From: an uncultured Flavobacteriaceae bacterium
Lineage (GTDB): Bacteria > Bacteroidota > Bacteroidia > Flavobacteriales > Flavobacteriaceae
Length of the DNA stretch: 35,362 bases
Direction: 5' to 3'
Assembly: GCA_905479625.1 (NCBI GenBank)
Contig: CAJQNF010000120.1
Coordinates: 1 to 35,362, forward strand
Shown here: in pieces, positions 6,442-13,738 of the stretch
Numbering within the stretch: position 1 is the stretch's first letter
Layout of the letters: every line of letters starts with the position of its first letter
Notes under the pieces: model-generated
What the model saw: only the letters and a program-made list of their open reading frames with translations
Databases searched by the model: none
What the model was told of the DNA's origin: nothing
Program-made: the position numbers and the translations under genes

Positions 6442-7998
6442 TTACCTTATTATTTTGTCGTTATTATCGACAAATTGATATTTTAAATATGGGAAAGCAT
6501 CTCTTGGAACTATTTTGATCCATTTCTTATACTTTAAGAACCATTTTACTTGAATTGAACTCAACCCTTTTGTAAGATAGGAAGCAACAAAGGAATGCGC
6601 ATGCAGCGCAACTCCAGATTTGTTTTCTTCCATGATCTTCGTCAAATTGGCTTCGATCCTATCGATCAAAACTATTGGGGCTTCTACTTCTCCATTCTTA
6701 TTTGGATTATCCTCATTCGTTTTGATGTTCCTTTCAGGTCTAACTCTTTGGCGGGTAATCTGAACCAATCCGAATTTACTAGGTGGTAACACCTTGTGCT
6801 TCGTTCGACTGGTACTCATTTCCTTTCTAAGATGATCATATAATTTTTTCCTGTGCTCTGCAATGTGCATATCAATGAAATCAACTACAATGATTCCTCC
6901 CATGTCCCTTAGCTGAAGTTGTCTCGCAATCTCTGTGGCTGCGATCATATTAACCTCCAGGGCCGTATCTGCCTGTGAATTAGCTTTGTTGGATCTATTT
7001 CCTGAATTGACGTCTATCACGTGCAAAGCTTCTGTATGTTCTATTACCAGATAAGCTCCTTTTCGCATTGAAACAGTACGACCAAAAGCCGATTTTATCT
7101 GTTTTTCAATTCCGTAATAATCAAAAATCGGTGTTCTAGATTTATAATGCTGAGCAATCGATTTTTTCTCCGGTGCAATTCTTTCCAAATAGTCAAGGAT
7201 TTCCTGATGTAATGATAAATCGTTTGTGATAATACTTGTAAACGACTCGTTGAACAGGTCTCTTAAGATTGATGAGGCTCTGTTCAATTCAGATAGAACT
7301 TTTTGAGGAGCTTGCGCATTAGGAATTTGCTTGCACATATTCACCCAACGTTGAACCGAATATTGTAAATCCCGGTCTAATTCGGCTACTTTTATGTCTT
7401 GAGCAACTGTTCTTAAAATAACACCAAACCCTTTAGGCTTAATGCTTTGCGCCAACCTTTTTAATCGTTCCTTTTCTTTGTTATTAACGATTTTCTGGGA
7501 TACCGATACGCGATCAGAAAATGGTACTAATACCAAATATCTTCCGGCAATCGACAATTCTGAGCTTATCCGCGGTCCTTTGGTAGAAATAGGCTCTTTA
7601 ACAACCTGTACTAGCATATTTTGTCCCGCCTTTATGGCATCATCAATTTTTCCATGTTTGTTAATATCCTTTTCAAATTGGAAACCCTTAAGGGTGAAAT
7701 CTTCTCTTTTCCCTGTACTAACTTGTTGCGTGAATTTTTTTAAAGATGATAATTGTGGTCCTAAATCATGATAATGCAAAAAGGCATCTTTTTCACTTCC
7801 TACATTCACAAATGATGCATTTAGTCCCGATAAAGTTTTTTTGACTTTGGATAAAAAAATGTCTCCTACTGAGAAATTATTGTCCAAAGTTTCATTGTGT
7901 AACTCAACAAGTTTTCCATCTTTTAATAAGGCAAAATCTATATCAGAGGAATTCGATCTAATAATTAATTCTGTTTTCACTCTGTTATATATTTGCAT
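6442..7998 (-). CDS. rng: Ribonuclease E/G family endoribonuclease
   Basis: The 518-aa protein covers the catalytic half of the RNase E/G family, which makes 5'-end-stimulated cuts in single-stranded RNA for rRNA maturation and mRNA decay. The N-terminus has the embedded S1 domain (about 40-130, with SVGDIFLSKV and NASFVNVGSEKDAFLH). The DNase-I-like catalytic core keeps the magnesium ligands: D329 and N331 in VIDVNSG and D373 in VVDFIDM. The PPSKFGLVQITRQRVRPE block follows. The CPxC zinc-link cysteines that join E. coli RNase E protomers are absent; the corresponding stretch is NPNKNGEVEAPI. There is no long C-terminal degradosome scaffold, so RNase G is the closer name. An upstream hairpin at 8055-8071 lies in its leader. 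HU and a small basic protein precede it on the same strand, separated by a terminator. Confidence 0.93.
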   Translation of the reverse strand: MQIYNRVKTELIIRSNSSDIDFALLKDGKLVELHNETLDNNFSVGDIFLSKVKKTLSGLNASFVNVGSEKDAFLHYHDLGPQLSSLKKFTQQVSTGKREDFTLKGFQFEKDINKHGKIDDAIKAGQNMLVQVVKEPISTKGPRISSELSIAGRYLVLVPFSDRVSVSQKIVNNKEKERLKRLAQSIKPKGFGVILRTVAQDIKVAELDRDLQYSVQRWVNMCKQIPNAQAPQKVLSELNRASSILRDLFNESFTSIITNDLSLHQEILDYLERIAPEKKSIAQHYKSRTPIFDYYGIEKQIKSAFGRTVSMRKGAYLVIEHTEALHVIDVNSGNRSNKANSQADTALEVNMIAATEIARQLQLRDMGGIIVVDFIDMHIAEHRKKLYDHLRKEMSTSRTKHKVLPPSKFGLVQITRQRVRPERNIKTNEDNPNKNGEVEAPIVLIDRIEANLTKIMEENKSGVALHAHSFVASYLTKGLSSIQVKWFLKYKKWIKIVPRDAFPYLKYQFVDNNDKIIR

Positions 7999-8054
7999 CT
8001 ATCCTATATGATCCTTAGATTATACTATAGATAGATTGATTAATAAATGTGTGT

Positions 8055-8071
8055 GGTTATTCTTAATAACC
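8055..8071 (-). promoter_or_regulatory. Leader hairpin upstream of RNase E/G gene
   Basis: GGTTATT (8055-8061), CTT, AATAACC (8065-8071) form a perfect 7-bp stem 57 bp before the RNase E/G start. RNase E of E. coli controls its own mRNA through 5'-leader hairpins; a similar role here is only an idea. No T run follows, so it is not an obvious terminator. Confidence 0.35.
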
Positions 8072-8125
8072 TCCGTATTTGCCTAAACAAATTTTATGTC
8101 AATGAACTTACTAAACTGAAAACGT

Positions 8126-8154
8126 AAAAACAAATAGGTGATTGCTCACCTATT
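8126..8154 (-). terminator. Terminator after HU and small basic gene
   Basis: AATAGGTGA (8133-8141), loop TTGC, TCACCTATT (8146-8154) form a perfect 9-bp stem. On the minus strand it follows the stop codon at 8157 almost at once and runs into a T-rich tract (8126-8132). It ends the HU/small-gene transcript before the RNase E/G gene. Confidence 0.85.
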
Positions 8155-8156
8155 CG

Positions 8157-8249
8157 TTATTTTTTCTTCTTATGTCTATTTTGTCTGCTTCTTTTCTTAC
8201 GCTTGTGCGTCGAAATTTTACTGCGTTTTCTTTTTTTACCACTTGGCAT
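8157..8249 (-). CDS. 30-aa Lys/Arg-rich protein, possibly ribosome-associated
   Basis: An ATG at 8247-8249 opens a 30-codon frame ending TAA. The peptide starts MPSGKKRKRSKISTHKRKKR and ends RHKKKK; 18 of 30 residues are Lys or Arg, with almost no acidic or hydrophobic residues. From memory, very similar short MPSGKKRKRHK-type proteins occur next to HU and RNase G in many Bacteroidetes genomes, so this looks like a real conserved gene. The composition is that of a small ribosomal protein that threads into rRNA. A Bacteroidetes-specific small protein (bL38) has been described from the Flavobacterium johnsoniae ribosome; whether this is that protein I cannot decide from sequence. It is cotranscribed with HU (25 bp downstream) and ends just before a strong terminator. 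Confidence 0.8.
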   Translation of the reverse strand: MPSGKKRKRSKISTHKRKKRSRQNRHKKKK

Positions 8250-8274
8250 AATAAACTGAATTAAAAGATTTTTA

Positions 8275-8565
8275 TTATTTTACTGCAACATTTTTTTTCA
8301 CGCTCTCAACAAAAACTTTTGCTGGTTTAAACGCCGGTATATTGTGAGCAGGTATTTTTATTGTTGTGTTTTTTGAAATATTTCTTCCAGTTTTCTCAGC
8401 CCTTTCCTTTACTATAAAACTGCCAAATCCTCTTAAATAAACATTATTTCCTTGGTTCAACGAATCTTTCACCTCTACCATTAAATCCTCTACCACTCTT
8501 AAAACATCAGCTTTTTCAATACCAGATTTTTCTGAAATATTAGCTACGATCTCTGCTTTTGTCAT
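8275..8565 (-). CDS. HU family DNA-binding protein
   Basis: The 96-aa basic protein is full length for the HU/IHF family and starts MTKAEIVANISEKSGI. The first two helices form the dimer core. The beta-arm region begins at VYLRGFGSFIVKERAEKTGRN, the family's signature GFGSF-x-RxxR-type stretch, and continues through IKIPAHNIPAFKPAK, whose Pro residue intercalates between bases in HU. It bends and compacts DNA in the nucleoid. The arm carries NISKNTTIKIPAH, a sequence common in Bacteroidetes HU proteins. A promoter of Bacteroidetes type precedes it (8608-8636 on the minus strand). The small basic gene at 8157 follows in the same transcript. IHF versus HU cannot be told apart here, but HU-beta-like is likely. 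Confidence 0.95.
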   Translation of the reverse strand: MTKAEIVANISEKSGIEKADVLRVVEDLMVEVKDSLNQGNNVYLRGFGSFIVKERAEKTGRNISKNTTIKIPAHNIPAFKPAKVFVESVKKNVAVK

Positions 8566-8607
8566 TTTAAATTATTTATACGTTATTTTATTCTTCATTT
8601 GAGGGGG

Positions 8608-8636
8608 CAAATATAATACAATAAATCAATTTCAAA
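8608..8636 (-). promoter_or_regulatory. Promoter of HU gene (-7 TATATTTG, -33 TTTG)
   Basis: On the minus strand TTTG (8633-8636) and TATATTTG (8608-8615) are 17 bp apart, fitting the Bacteroidetes primary sigma consensus TTTG/TAnnTTTG. It lies about 43 bp before the HU start codon. Confidence 0.65.
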
Positions 8637-8685
8637 AAGCTAAATGATTAAAATTTAATTAGATAAAAAATTGTACTATTGCAAA

Positions 8686-9744
8686 ATGAGGGAAAATCTA
8701 AAGTTTTCTAACACATTAATAATGTGGTATTTAATTAATCAACGAGATTTACCTTGGAGGAAATCCAATGATCCCTATTTAATTTGGTTATCTGAAATCA
8801 TATTACAACAGACCCGAATAGCGCAAGGGACATCTTATTATGAAAAATTTGCAAGCGAATTTGATGATATTTTTGGCCTTGCAGAGGCTGATGAAAAGAC
8901 AATTTTGAAATTATGGCAGGGTTTAGGATATTATTCACGCGCCAGAAACCTGCATAGCACAGCGAAAATTGTGGCAAGTCAATATAAAGGTCAATTCCCC
9001 AGTTCTTATAATGAACTAATAAAACTGAAAGGCATAGGAGATTATACGGCTTCTGCAATAGCTTCTATAGCTTTTAATCAGCCTCATGCTACAGTAGACG
9101 GGAATGTATTTAGAGTGCTTTCGAGGATTTTCGGAATATATACGCCTATAAACGAATCAAAAGGCATTAAAGAATTTAAATTGCTAGCCGAAGAGTTACT
9201 GAATCCTGAAGATCCGGGAACTCACAACCAAGCCCTTATGGAGTTTGGAGCACTGGTTTGTACGCCCAAAAAACCTAAATGTGACACCTGTATCTTCAAC
9301 CATACATGTTTTGCCCTTCAAGAAAAAAGCATTGATGTACTCCCAGTAAAACTGAAAAAACTAAAAATCAGAAAGCGATATTTCAACTATTTAGTCTTTG
9401 ATATTAAAGGAGGATCAACCCTGCTAAGACAAAGAAAACATAAGGATATCTGGCAAAATCTATTTGAATTCCCCCTGCATGAAACCATACAAGATCTTCA
9501 AGATGAATCTGAACTTGAGAAGGTAATTAAGACAGAGCTTTTGATCCAAGGATCCTACACGCTTAAAAAGTATAATGAACTACCTATTATTCATAAACTG
9601 ACACATCAAACCATAGTCACCTCATTTTGGATCGTTAAGCCCATGGAAAAGCCCAGAAACCTGACCTCATGGCGAGAACTCGAAAACTTGGCCCTACCCG
9701 TATTATTGCAGAATTTTGTTGATAAATATCAAAGCACAAATTAA
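8686..9744 (+). CDS. mutY: A/G-specific adenine DNA glycosylase MutY
   Basis: The 352-aa enzyme removes adenine mispaired with 8-oxoguanine. Visible features: DLPWR and the catalytic Glu37 in SEIILQQT; WQGLGYYSRARNL; the helix-hairpin-helix LKGIGDYTASAIASIAF (114-130); Asp138 in TVDGNVFRVLSR; and the [4Fe-4S] ligands Cys192, 199, 202 and 208 in a C-x6-C-x2-C-x5-C pattern. The remaining ~140 residues form the NUDIX-like domain that recognises 8-oxoG. The ATG at 8686 was chosen because the frame upstream opens only with a TTG five codons earlier and a -7-like TACTATTG (8674-8681) sits directly before it, so the mRNA may be nearly leaderless. ssb, gldE and gldD follow, a conserved order in Bacteroidetes. 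Confidence 0.96.
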   Translation: MRENLKFSNTLIMWYLINQRDLPWRKSNDPYLIWLSEIILQQTRIAQGTSYYEKFASEFDDIFGLAEADEKTILKLWQGLGYYSRARNLHSTAKIVASQYKGQFPSSYNELIKLKGIGDYTASAIASIAFNQPHATVDGNVFRVLSRIFGIYTPINESKGIKEFKLLAEELLNPEDPGTHNQALMEFGALVCTPKKPKCDTCIFNHTCFALQEKSIDVLPVKLKKLKIRKRYFNYLVFDIKGGSTLLRQRKHKDIWQNLFEFPLHETIQDLQDESELEKVIKTELLIQGSYTLKKYNELPIIHKLTHQTIVTSFWIVKPMEKPRNLTSWRELENLALPVLLQNFVDKYQSTN

Positions 9745-9764
9745 TGCATAACTTGCAATTTGAT

Positions 9765-9772
9765 TATCTTTG
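9765..9772 (+). promoter_or_regulatory. -7 promoter box of ssb
   Basis: TATCTTTG matches the Bacteroidetes -7 consensus TAnnTTTG, 17 bp before the ssb ATG. A clear -33 element is not seen. Confidence 0.5.
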
Positions 9773-9789
9773 ATTTTTAATAAATTATT

Positions 9790-10230
9790 ATGGCAAACTC
9801 ATTAAATAAGGTGATGCTTATCGGGCATTTGGGTGACGAAGTAAAAATGCATTATTTTGAAGGAGGAAATTGTATTGGAAGATTTCCTGTTGCCACAAAT
9901 GAATCATTCACAAATAGACAAACAGGTGAAAAGGTGACGACCACCGAATGGCATAATGTAGTGGTCAGGAATAAACTGGCAGAACTTTGTGAGAAATTTT
10001 TAAGCAAAGGTGACAGGGTTTTTATTGAAGGAAAGATTAAGACAAGACAATGGGAGCAGGAAGGTGTTAAAAGATATACTACCGAAGTACACGCATTGGA
10101 AATGACTTTCCTAACAACAAAAAAGGATCTTAATAATCCTTCTTCATCGGAAACTTCCCCCGAAACAAATGAAAACAAATCGACGGAAATAAATTCTTTA
10201 AAAGACACTGCAGATGATGTACCGTTTTAA
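9790..10230 (+). CDS. ssb: Single-stranded DNA-binding protein
   Basis: The 146-aa protein binds single-stranded DNA in replication and repair. The OB fold spans residues 1-110: NKVMLIGHLGDEVKMHYFEGG, then RFPVATNESF, TEWHNVVVRNKLAE, GDRVFIEGKIKTRQWEQEG and TTEVHALEM. A Ser/Thr/Glu-rich linker follows. The acidic tip ends in DDVPF, the Bacteroidetes version of the DDIPF tail that recruits partner proteins. Length is usual. It lies between mutY and gldE, 33 bp before the gldE TTG start, so ssb, gldE and gldD may share transcripts. Confidence 0.97.
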   Translation: MANSLNKVMLIGHLGDEVKMHYFEGGNCIGRFPVATNESFTNRQTGEKVTTTEWHNVVVRNKLAELCEKFLSKGDRVFIEGKIKTRQWEQEGVKRYTTEVHALEMTFLTTKKDLNNPSSSETSPETNENKSTEINSLKDTADDVPF

Positions 10231-10262
10231 TTTTAATATAATGCGAATTAAAACATTATTCT

Positions 10263-11564
10263 TTGGATCCTGAACCCGCAAGTATTTTTATGGCTATAGA
10301 GCTGGGCTGGCAAGGCTTAACAGGAATCATTTCGCTCTTGATTCTATTGGTTATTTCTGGCATAGTTTCTGGGACTGAGGTGGCATACTTTTCGCTGTCC
10401 AAAGCAGATCTTGAAACAGAAAGTAACCCAAATATTCAACAGGTCAATCAACTGCTGGACAATCCTAAAAAACTCTTAGCAACAATCCTTATAGCGAATA
10501 ATTTTATCAATATTTTATTCATTCTTCTGTTTACCTACGTTGGCGACTATTACTTCAGAGGATTGTCTTCAACCCTGATCAAATTTCTTATCGAAATCGT
10601 CCTGGTTACTTTTCTGATTCTTTTATTCGGCGAAGTTTTACCTAAAATTTATGCCAATCGAAATGCCTCAAGTTTTGCCTCCTTTATGGCCAAACCTATG
10701 ATTTTTTTAAACTCCATGCTGACTTTCTTAAGTACGCCGCTACTAAGACTCACGAACTTAGTCGAGAAGAAATTGAGCAAAAAACAATCCGATTTTTCGG
10801 TTGAAGTTTTATCTCAAGCTTTGGAATTAACCTCAAAAGGAGCTACTACCAAAGAAGAAAAAAAGATCTTACAGGGGATTGTGAATTTTGGAAATACTGA
10901 CACTTCTCAGATCATGTGCCCGAGAATGGACATATTTGCGCTTAGTACCGATGAAGACTTTACTATTATCACGGAAAAAATCATTAAAAAGGGACATTCA
11001 AGAATTCCTATATACACTGAAAATATAGATAATATAATAGGTATTTTATATACTAAAGATCTAATTCCTCACCTAAGTAAAAACGCATTTCAATGGAAGA
11101 AGATCATTAGAGAAGCTTTCTTTGTGCCGGAAAACAAAAAACTTGATGATCTTTTAAAGGAGTTTCAGGAAATGAAGAACCATATGGCTATTGTAGTCGA
11201 TGAATATGGCGGGACCTCAGGCCTCATCACTTTAGAAGATATTATTGAAGAAATTGTGGGCGACATTTCAGATGAATTTGATCAAAATGATTTATCATAT
11301 TCCAAATTGGATGAGTTTAACTATGTTTTTGAAGGGAAAATAACCTTAAAGGATTTTTATAAAGTCTTGCATATTGAGGAAACTATTTTTGAAGAGAATA
11401 AATATGAAGCTGAAACCCTGGCAGGTTTCATACTTGAAATTACCGGTAAATTCCCTCAAAAGAACGACAAAGTAATTTTTAAAAATTACAATTTCACAAT
11501 TGAAGCCATCGATAAAAAAAGAATTAAACAGGTTAAGGTCAACCTGCCAATGAAGAAAAAATAG
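10263..11564 (+). CDS. gldE: Gliding motility-associated protein GldE
   Basis: The 433-aa membrane protein belongs to the HlyC/CorC (CNNM) family. An N-terminal DUF21 domain has four hydrophobic segments (about 17-160, with SGTEVAYFSLS and the FGEVLPKIYANRN motif). A CBS pair follows (about 210-340, with SRIPIYTENIDNIIGILYTKDL and MAIVVDEYGGTSGLITLEDIIEEIVGDI), then a CorC-type C-terminal domain. The GldE name rests on context, because gldD follows 2 bp later. GldE is linked to gliding and, through GldD, to T9SS function; transport of an ion has not been shown. I start at the TTG at 10263 because the resulting MDPEPAS matches my recollection of GldE N-termini (MDPDP-type); the alternative is the ATG at 10290. 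Confidence 0.93.
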   Translation: MDPEPASIFMAIELGWQGLTGIISLLILLVISGIVSGTEVAYFSLSKADLETESNPNIQQVNQLLDNPKKLLATILIANNFINILFILLFTYVGDYYFRGLSSTLIKFLIEIVLVTFLILLFGEVLPKIYANRNASSFASFMAKPMIFLNSMLTFLSTPLLRLTNLVEKKLSKKQSDFSVEVLSQALELTSKGATTKEEKKILQGIVNFGNTDTSQIMCPRMDIFALSTDEDFTIITEKIIKKGHSRIPIYTENIDNIIGILYTKDLIPHLSKNAFQWKKIIREAFFVPENKKLDDLLKEFQEMKNHMAIVVDEYGGTSGLITLEDIIEEIVGDISDEFDQNDLSYSKLDEFNYVFEGKITLKDFYKVLHIEETIFEENKYEAETLAGFILEITGKFPQKNDKVIFKNYNFTIEAIDKKRIKQVKVNLPMKKK

Positions 11565-11566
11565 CC

Positions 11567-12142
11567 ATGAAAAAGATATCCTTAAAAATCACTGTAATAA
11601 GCTTACTAGGCTTAATCACAATAAGCTGTTTTAAAGAAGAGGTGCTACCAAAACCCAAGGCCCAGTTAAGGCTTGAGTATCCTGCTCCGGTATATGAGAT
11701 GATCAAAAGTGAATGCCCTTACACCTTCGACAAATCAAGTGCAACTGAAGTAAAACTAAACAGTAAATGCTGGGTCAATATAGATTACCCTAATTTAAAA
11801 GCTTCGATCAACATGACCTACAGGCCCGTTGAAAATAATCTAAAAGAGTTATTAATTGAAGCTGAAAAGCTAACTTTTAACCACACCATTAAGGCAGATG
11901 GTATCAGCTCGGCTCCTTATATTAATGAACAAAAAAAAGTATATGGATCCATATTTGAGGTTACCGGTAACGCTGCCTCTCCAATTCAGTTTCATGTCAC
12001 TGACAGTAGCCGTCATTTTATTACTGGCGCTGTTTATTTTAATGTTCAACCCAATTATGATTCCATAAAACCAGCTATAAATTATTTACAGCAAGACATC
12101 ATTCGCATGATTGAATCACTGGAATGGAAGGATTATAATTAA
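11567..12142 (+). CDS. gldD: Gliding motility lipoprotein GldD
   Basis: The 191-aa lipoprotein has a signal peptide ending LITIS-C, with lipidated Cys21. The body matches GldD: PKPKAQLRLEYPAPVY early, then SECPYTFDKS, CWVNIDYPNLKASINMTYRPV, NHTIKADGISSAPY, and a C-terminal FHVTDSSRHFITGAVYFN followed by a helix ending near the stop. GldD is needed for gliding and for stability of T9SS components in Flavobacterium johnsoniae. It sits 2 bp after gldE, so the two are translated together. The other gld lipoproteins are not in the window. Confidence 0.96.
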   Translation: MKKISLKITVISLLGLITISCFKEEVLPKPKAQLRLEYPAPVYEMIKSECPYTFDKSSATEVKLNSKCWVNIDYPNLKASINMTYRPVENNLKELLIEAEKLTFNHTIKADGISSAPYINEQKKVYGSIFEVTGNAASPIQFHVTDSSRHFITGAVYFNVQPNYDSIKPAINYLQQDIIRMIESLEWKDYN

Positions 12143-12158
12143 TTTAATTATCAAACAA

Positions 12159-13235
12159 TTGAAGAAAAAATATCTCTATAACAAAACAATACGATTCTGG
12201 CTCCTAACCGGACTGATCATGCTAATTGGTCAGGTTATCCTCGGTGGAATCACACGATTAACCGGTTCCGGTTTGTCTATTACAAGCTGGGATATCATCA
12301 CAGGGGTTATCCCTCCAATGAATAAACAAGAGTGGCTCGACCTTTTTGAGCTTTATAAAAACACTCCTCAATATCATAAAATAAATGCTGATTTCAGTTT
12401 AAAGAATTTTAAATTCATTTATTTCTGGGAATACTTTCATCGTCTTTGGGTTAGAGCACTGGGGATTATTTTTCTAATCCCGTTTATCGTTTTTATCATT
12501 CGCAGGCAAATTGATTTTTTCCTTATTAAACGACTGCTACTTGTTGTGGCGCTAGCTGCCTTGACAGCTTCTGCAGGCTGGATCATGGTAATGAGCGGAC
12601 TAGTTGACAGGCCTTGGGTAAATGCTTATAAACTAACACTGCATTTCCTTTTAGCAGTTGTAACCATTGGAGCTATGGTAAAATGTATTGCAGATGTCTA
12701 CCTAATGGAAAATAAGCCGAAAAAAGGGCATACCCGATTTGTTATGATACTTTTGGTACTCACAGCTGTTCAGTTGGTTTTTGCAGGATTAATGGCGGGT
12801 ATGAGAGCCGGTCTATATTATGCCACTTGGCCGTCTATGAACGGCACCTTTATTCCGGATGTACTGCTTAATATAGATAACTGGACATTGCATAACCTGA
12901 CCAACTATGACCGCTATGCATTTGCCCCTGCGCTCGTTCAGTTTGTGCATAGGCTTCTGGCCTATGTGATTTTATTGCTGACAGTATACTTTTATCATAA
13001 AAAAAGAAACCATGTACATACAGGTGCAGTTAAATGGTTAACTGTTTCTTATTTCCTTGTCGTATTCCAGGTTTTTCTCGGCATTATGACCTTATTGAAA
13101 ATTAAAATCGGTATCCCTCTTGTTTATGGAACCCTACACCAGCTAGTTGGTGTTCTCTATGTGATCAGCCTTTTATTTTTATATTATTCTTTAAGGAAGA
13201 AAATTTCAATTTGGAGCAAAAAAAAGCTACCATAG
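12159..13235 (+). CDS. ctaA: Heme A synthase (CtaA/COX15 family)
   Basis: The integral membrane protein has about eight hydrophobic segments and converts heme O to heme A for cytochrome aa3-type oxidases. Visible features are GGITRLTGSGLSITSWDIITGVIPP near the first segment, a NKQEWLDLFELYKNTPQY loop typical of the COX15-like branch, and four candidate heme-ligand histidines in EYFHRLW, LTLHFLL, QFVHRLL and GTLHQLVG. Start choice is uncertain. An ATG at 12111 would give 374 aa but reads out of frame through the end of gldD and adds a non-family leader. A TTG at 12159, just after gldD, gives MKKKYLYNKTIRFWLL (358 aa) and fits the family better. The stop codon lies in the loop of the terminator hairpin. 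Confidence 0.92.
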   Translation: MKKKYLYNKTIRFWLLTGLIMLIGQVILGGITRLTGSGLSITSWDIITGVIPPMNKQEWLDLFELYKNTPQYHKINADFSLKNFKFIYFWEYFHRLWVRALGIIFLIPFIVFIIRRQIDFFLIKRLLLVVALAALTASAGWIMVMSGLVDRPWVNAYKLTLHFLLAVVTIGAMVKCIADVYLMENKPKKGHTRFVMILLVLTAVQLVFAGLMAGMRAGLYYATWPSMNGTFIPDVLLNIDNWTLHNLTNYDRYAFAPALVQFVHRLLAYVILLLTVYFYHKKRNHVHTGAVKWLTVSYFLVVFQVFLGIMTLLKIKIGIPLVYGTLHQLVGVLYVISLLFLYYSLRKKISIWSKKKLP

Positions 13236-13247
13236 GGTAGCTTTTTT
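13219..13247 (+). terminator. Terminator overlapping the ctaA stop codon
   Basis: AAGCTACC (13224-13231) and GGTAGCTT (13236-13243) pair around a 4-nt loop, extended by flanking A and T runs. It ends the ctaA transcript; the convergent lipoprotein gene ends at 13270, so it may serve both. Confidence 0.88.
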
Positions 13248-13269
13248 AAAAATTAATGAAGTTTATGAG

Positions 13270-13599
13270 TTAAGCTTTACAGCTACCATCACAAGATTTA
13301 CCATCTTTGGCACATTTTCCTTCACATTTTGTCATAGATGAATCAGCCATAGTTTTTACTGAATCAACTGCTTTTTCTACATCAGCAGCTGCTGAATCAA
13401 CAGCTTTTTCTACATCTTCTGCAGCTCCTTCAACAGCATCAGCTGTAGCATCAGCAGCGTCTTCTGCCGCATCAACAGTCGCATCAGCAGCATTTTCTAC
13501 TGCATCAACAGCGTCAGTAGCATCTTTTTTAGCTTGGTCACAAGAAAATGTAAGTACACTTAATACAGCGATTACAAAAAATCCTTTAATCAATTTCAT
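13270..13599 (-). CDS. Small Ala/Asp/Glu-rich lipoprotein with Cys-rich tail
   Basis: The 109-aa protein has a lipoprotein signal ending LTFS-C (Cys20), followed by DQAKKD. Residues ~26-82 are a charged, alanine-rich helix without Pro or Gly kinks, with 11-residue repeats (DVEKAVDSA then DVEKAVDSV) like those of amphipathic LEA/apolipoprotein-type helices. The repeat is also seen in the DNA. The tail holds CEGKC and CDGSC (Cys92, 96, 103, 107), a plausible metal or disulfide cluster. No family is recognised. It is the first of four minus-strand lipoproteins that share the same signal layout. It could be a periplasmic spacer or stress protein; function is unknown. Confidence 0.8.
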   Translation of the reverse strand: MKLIKGFFVIAVLSVLTFSCDQAKKDATDAVDAVENAADATVDAAEDAADATADAVEGAAEDVEKAVDSAAADVEKAVDSVKTMADSSMTKCEGKCAKDGKSCDGSCKA

Positions 13600-13692
13600 A
13601 GGTGTTAATTTTAAGTTAATATTTTAAGGGCGCAAGATAAAGAAACAAATATGAAGAAATTCTGAAGTCGGTTTTTTTGTCTAAAAACAAAA

Positions 13693-13717
13693 AAAACCTG
13701 AATAAAATTCAGGTTTT
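13693..13717 (-). terminator. Terminator of TonB-C-like lipoprotein gene
   Basis: AAAACCTGAAT (13693-13703), AAA, ATTCAGGTTTT (13707-13717) form a perfect 11-bp stem just beyond the stop at 13739, and a long A run on the plus strand gives the T tract on the minus strand. Confidence 0.85.
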
Positions 13718-13738
13718 TAAATGTTTAAATAATTACAG

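Noticed and set aside
6442-7998. Apparent loss of a catalytic Asp in RNase E/G (Ser in the MSTSRTKH stretch)
   Set aside because: The Mg ligands are D and N of VIDVNSG and the first D of DFIDM, all present; the Ser position is not catalytic.
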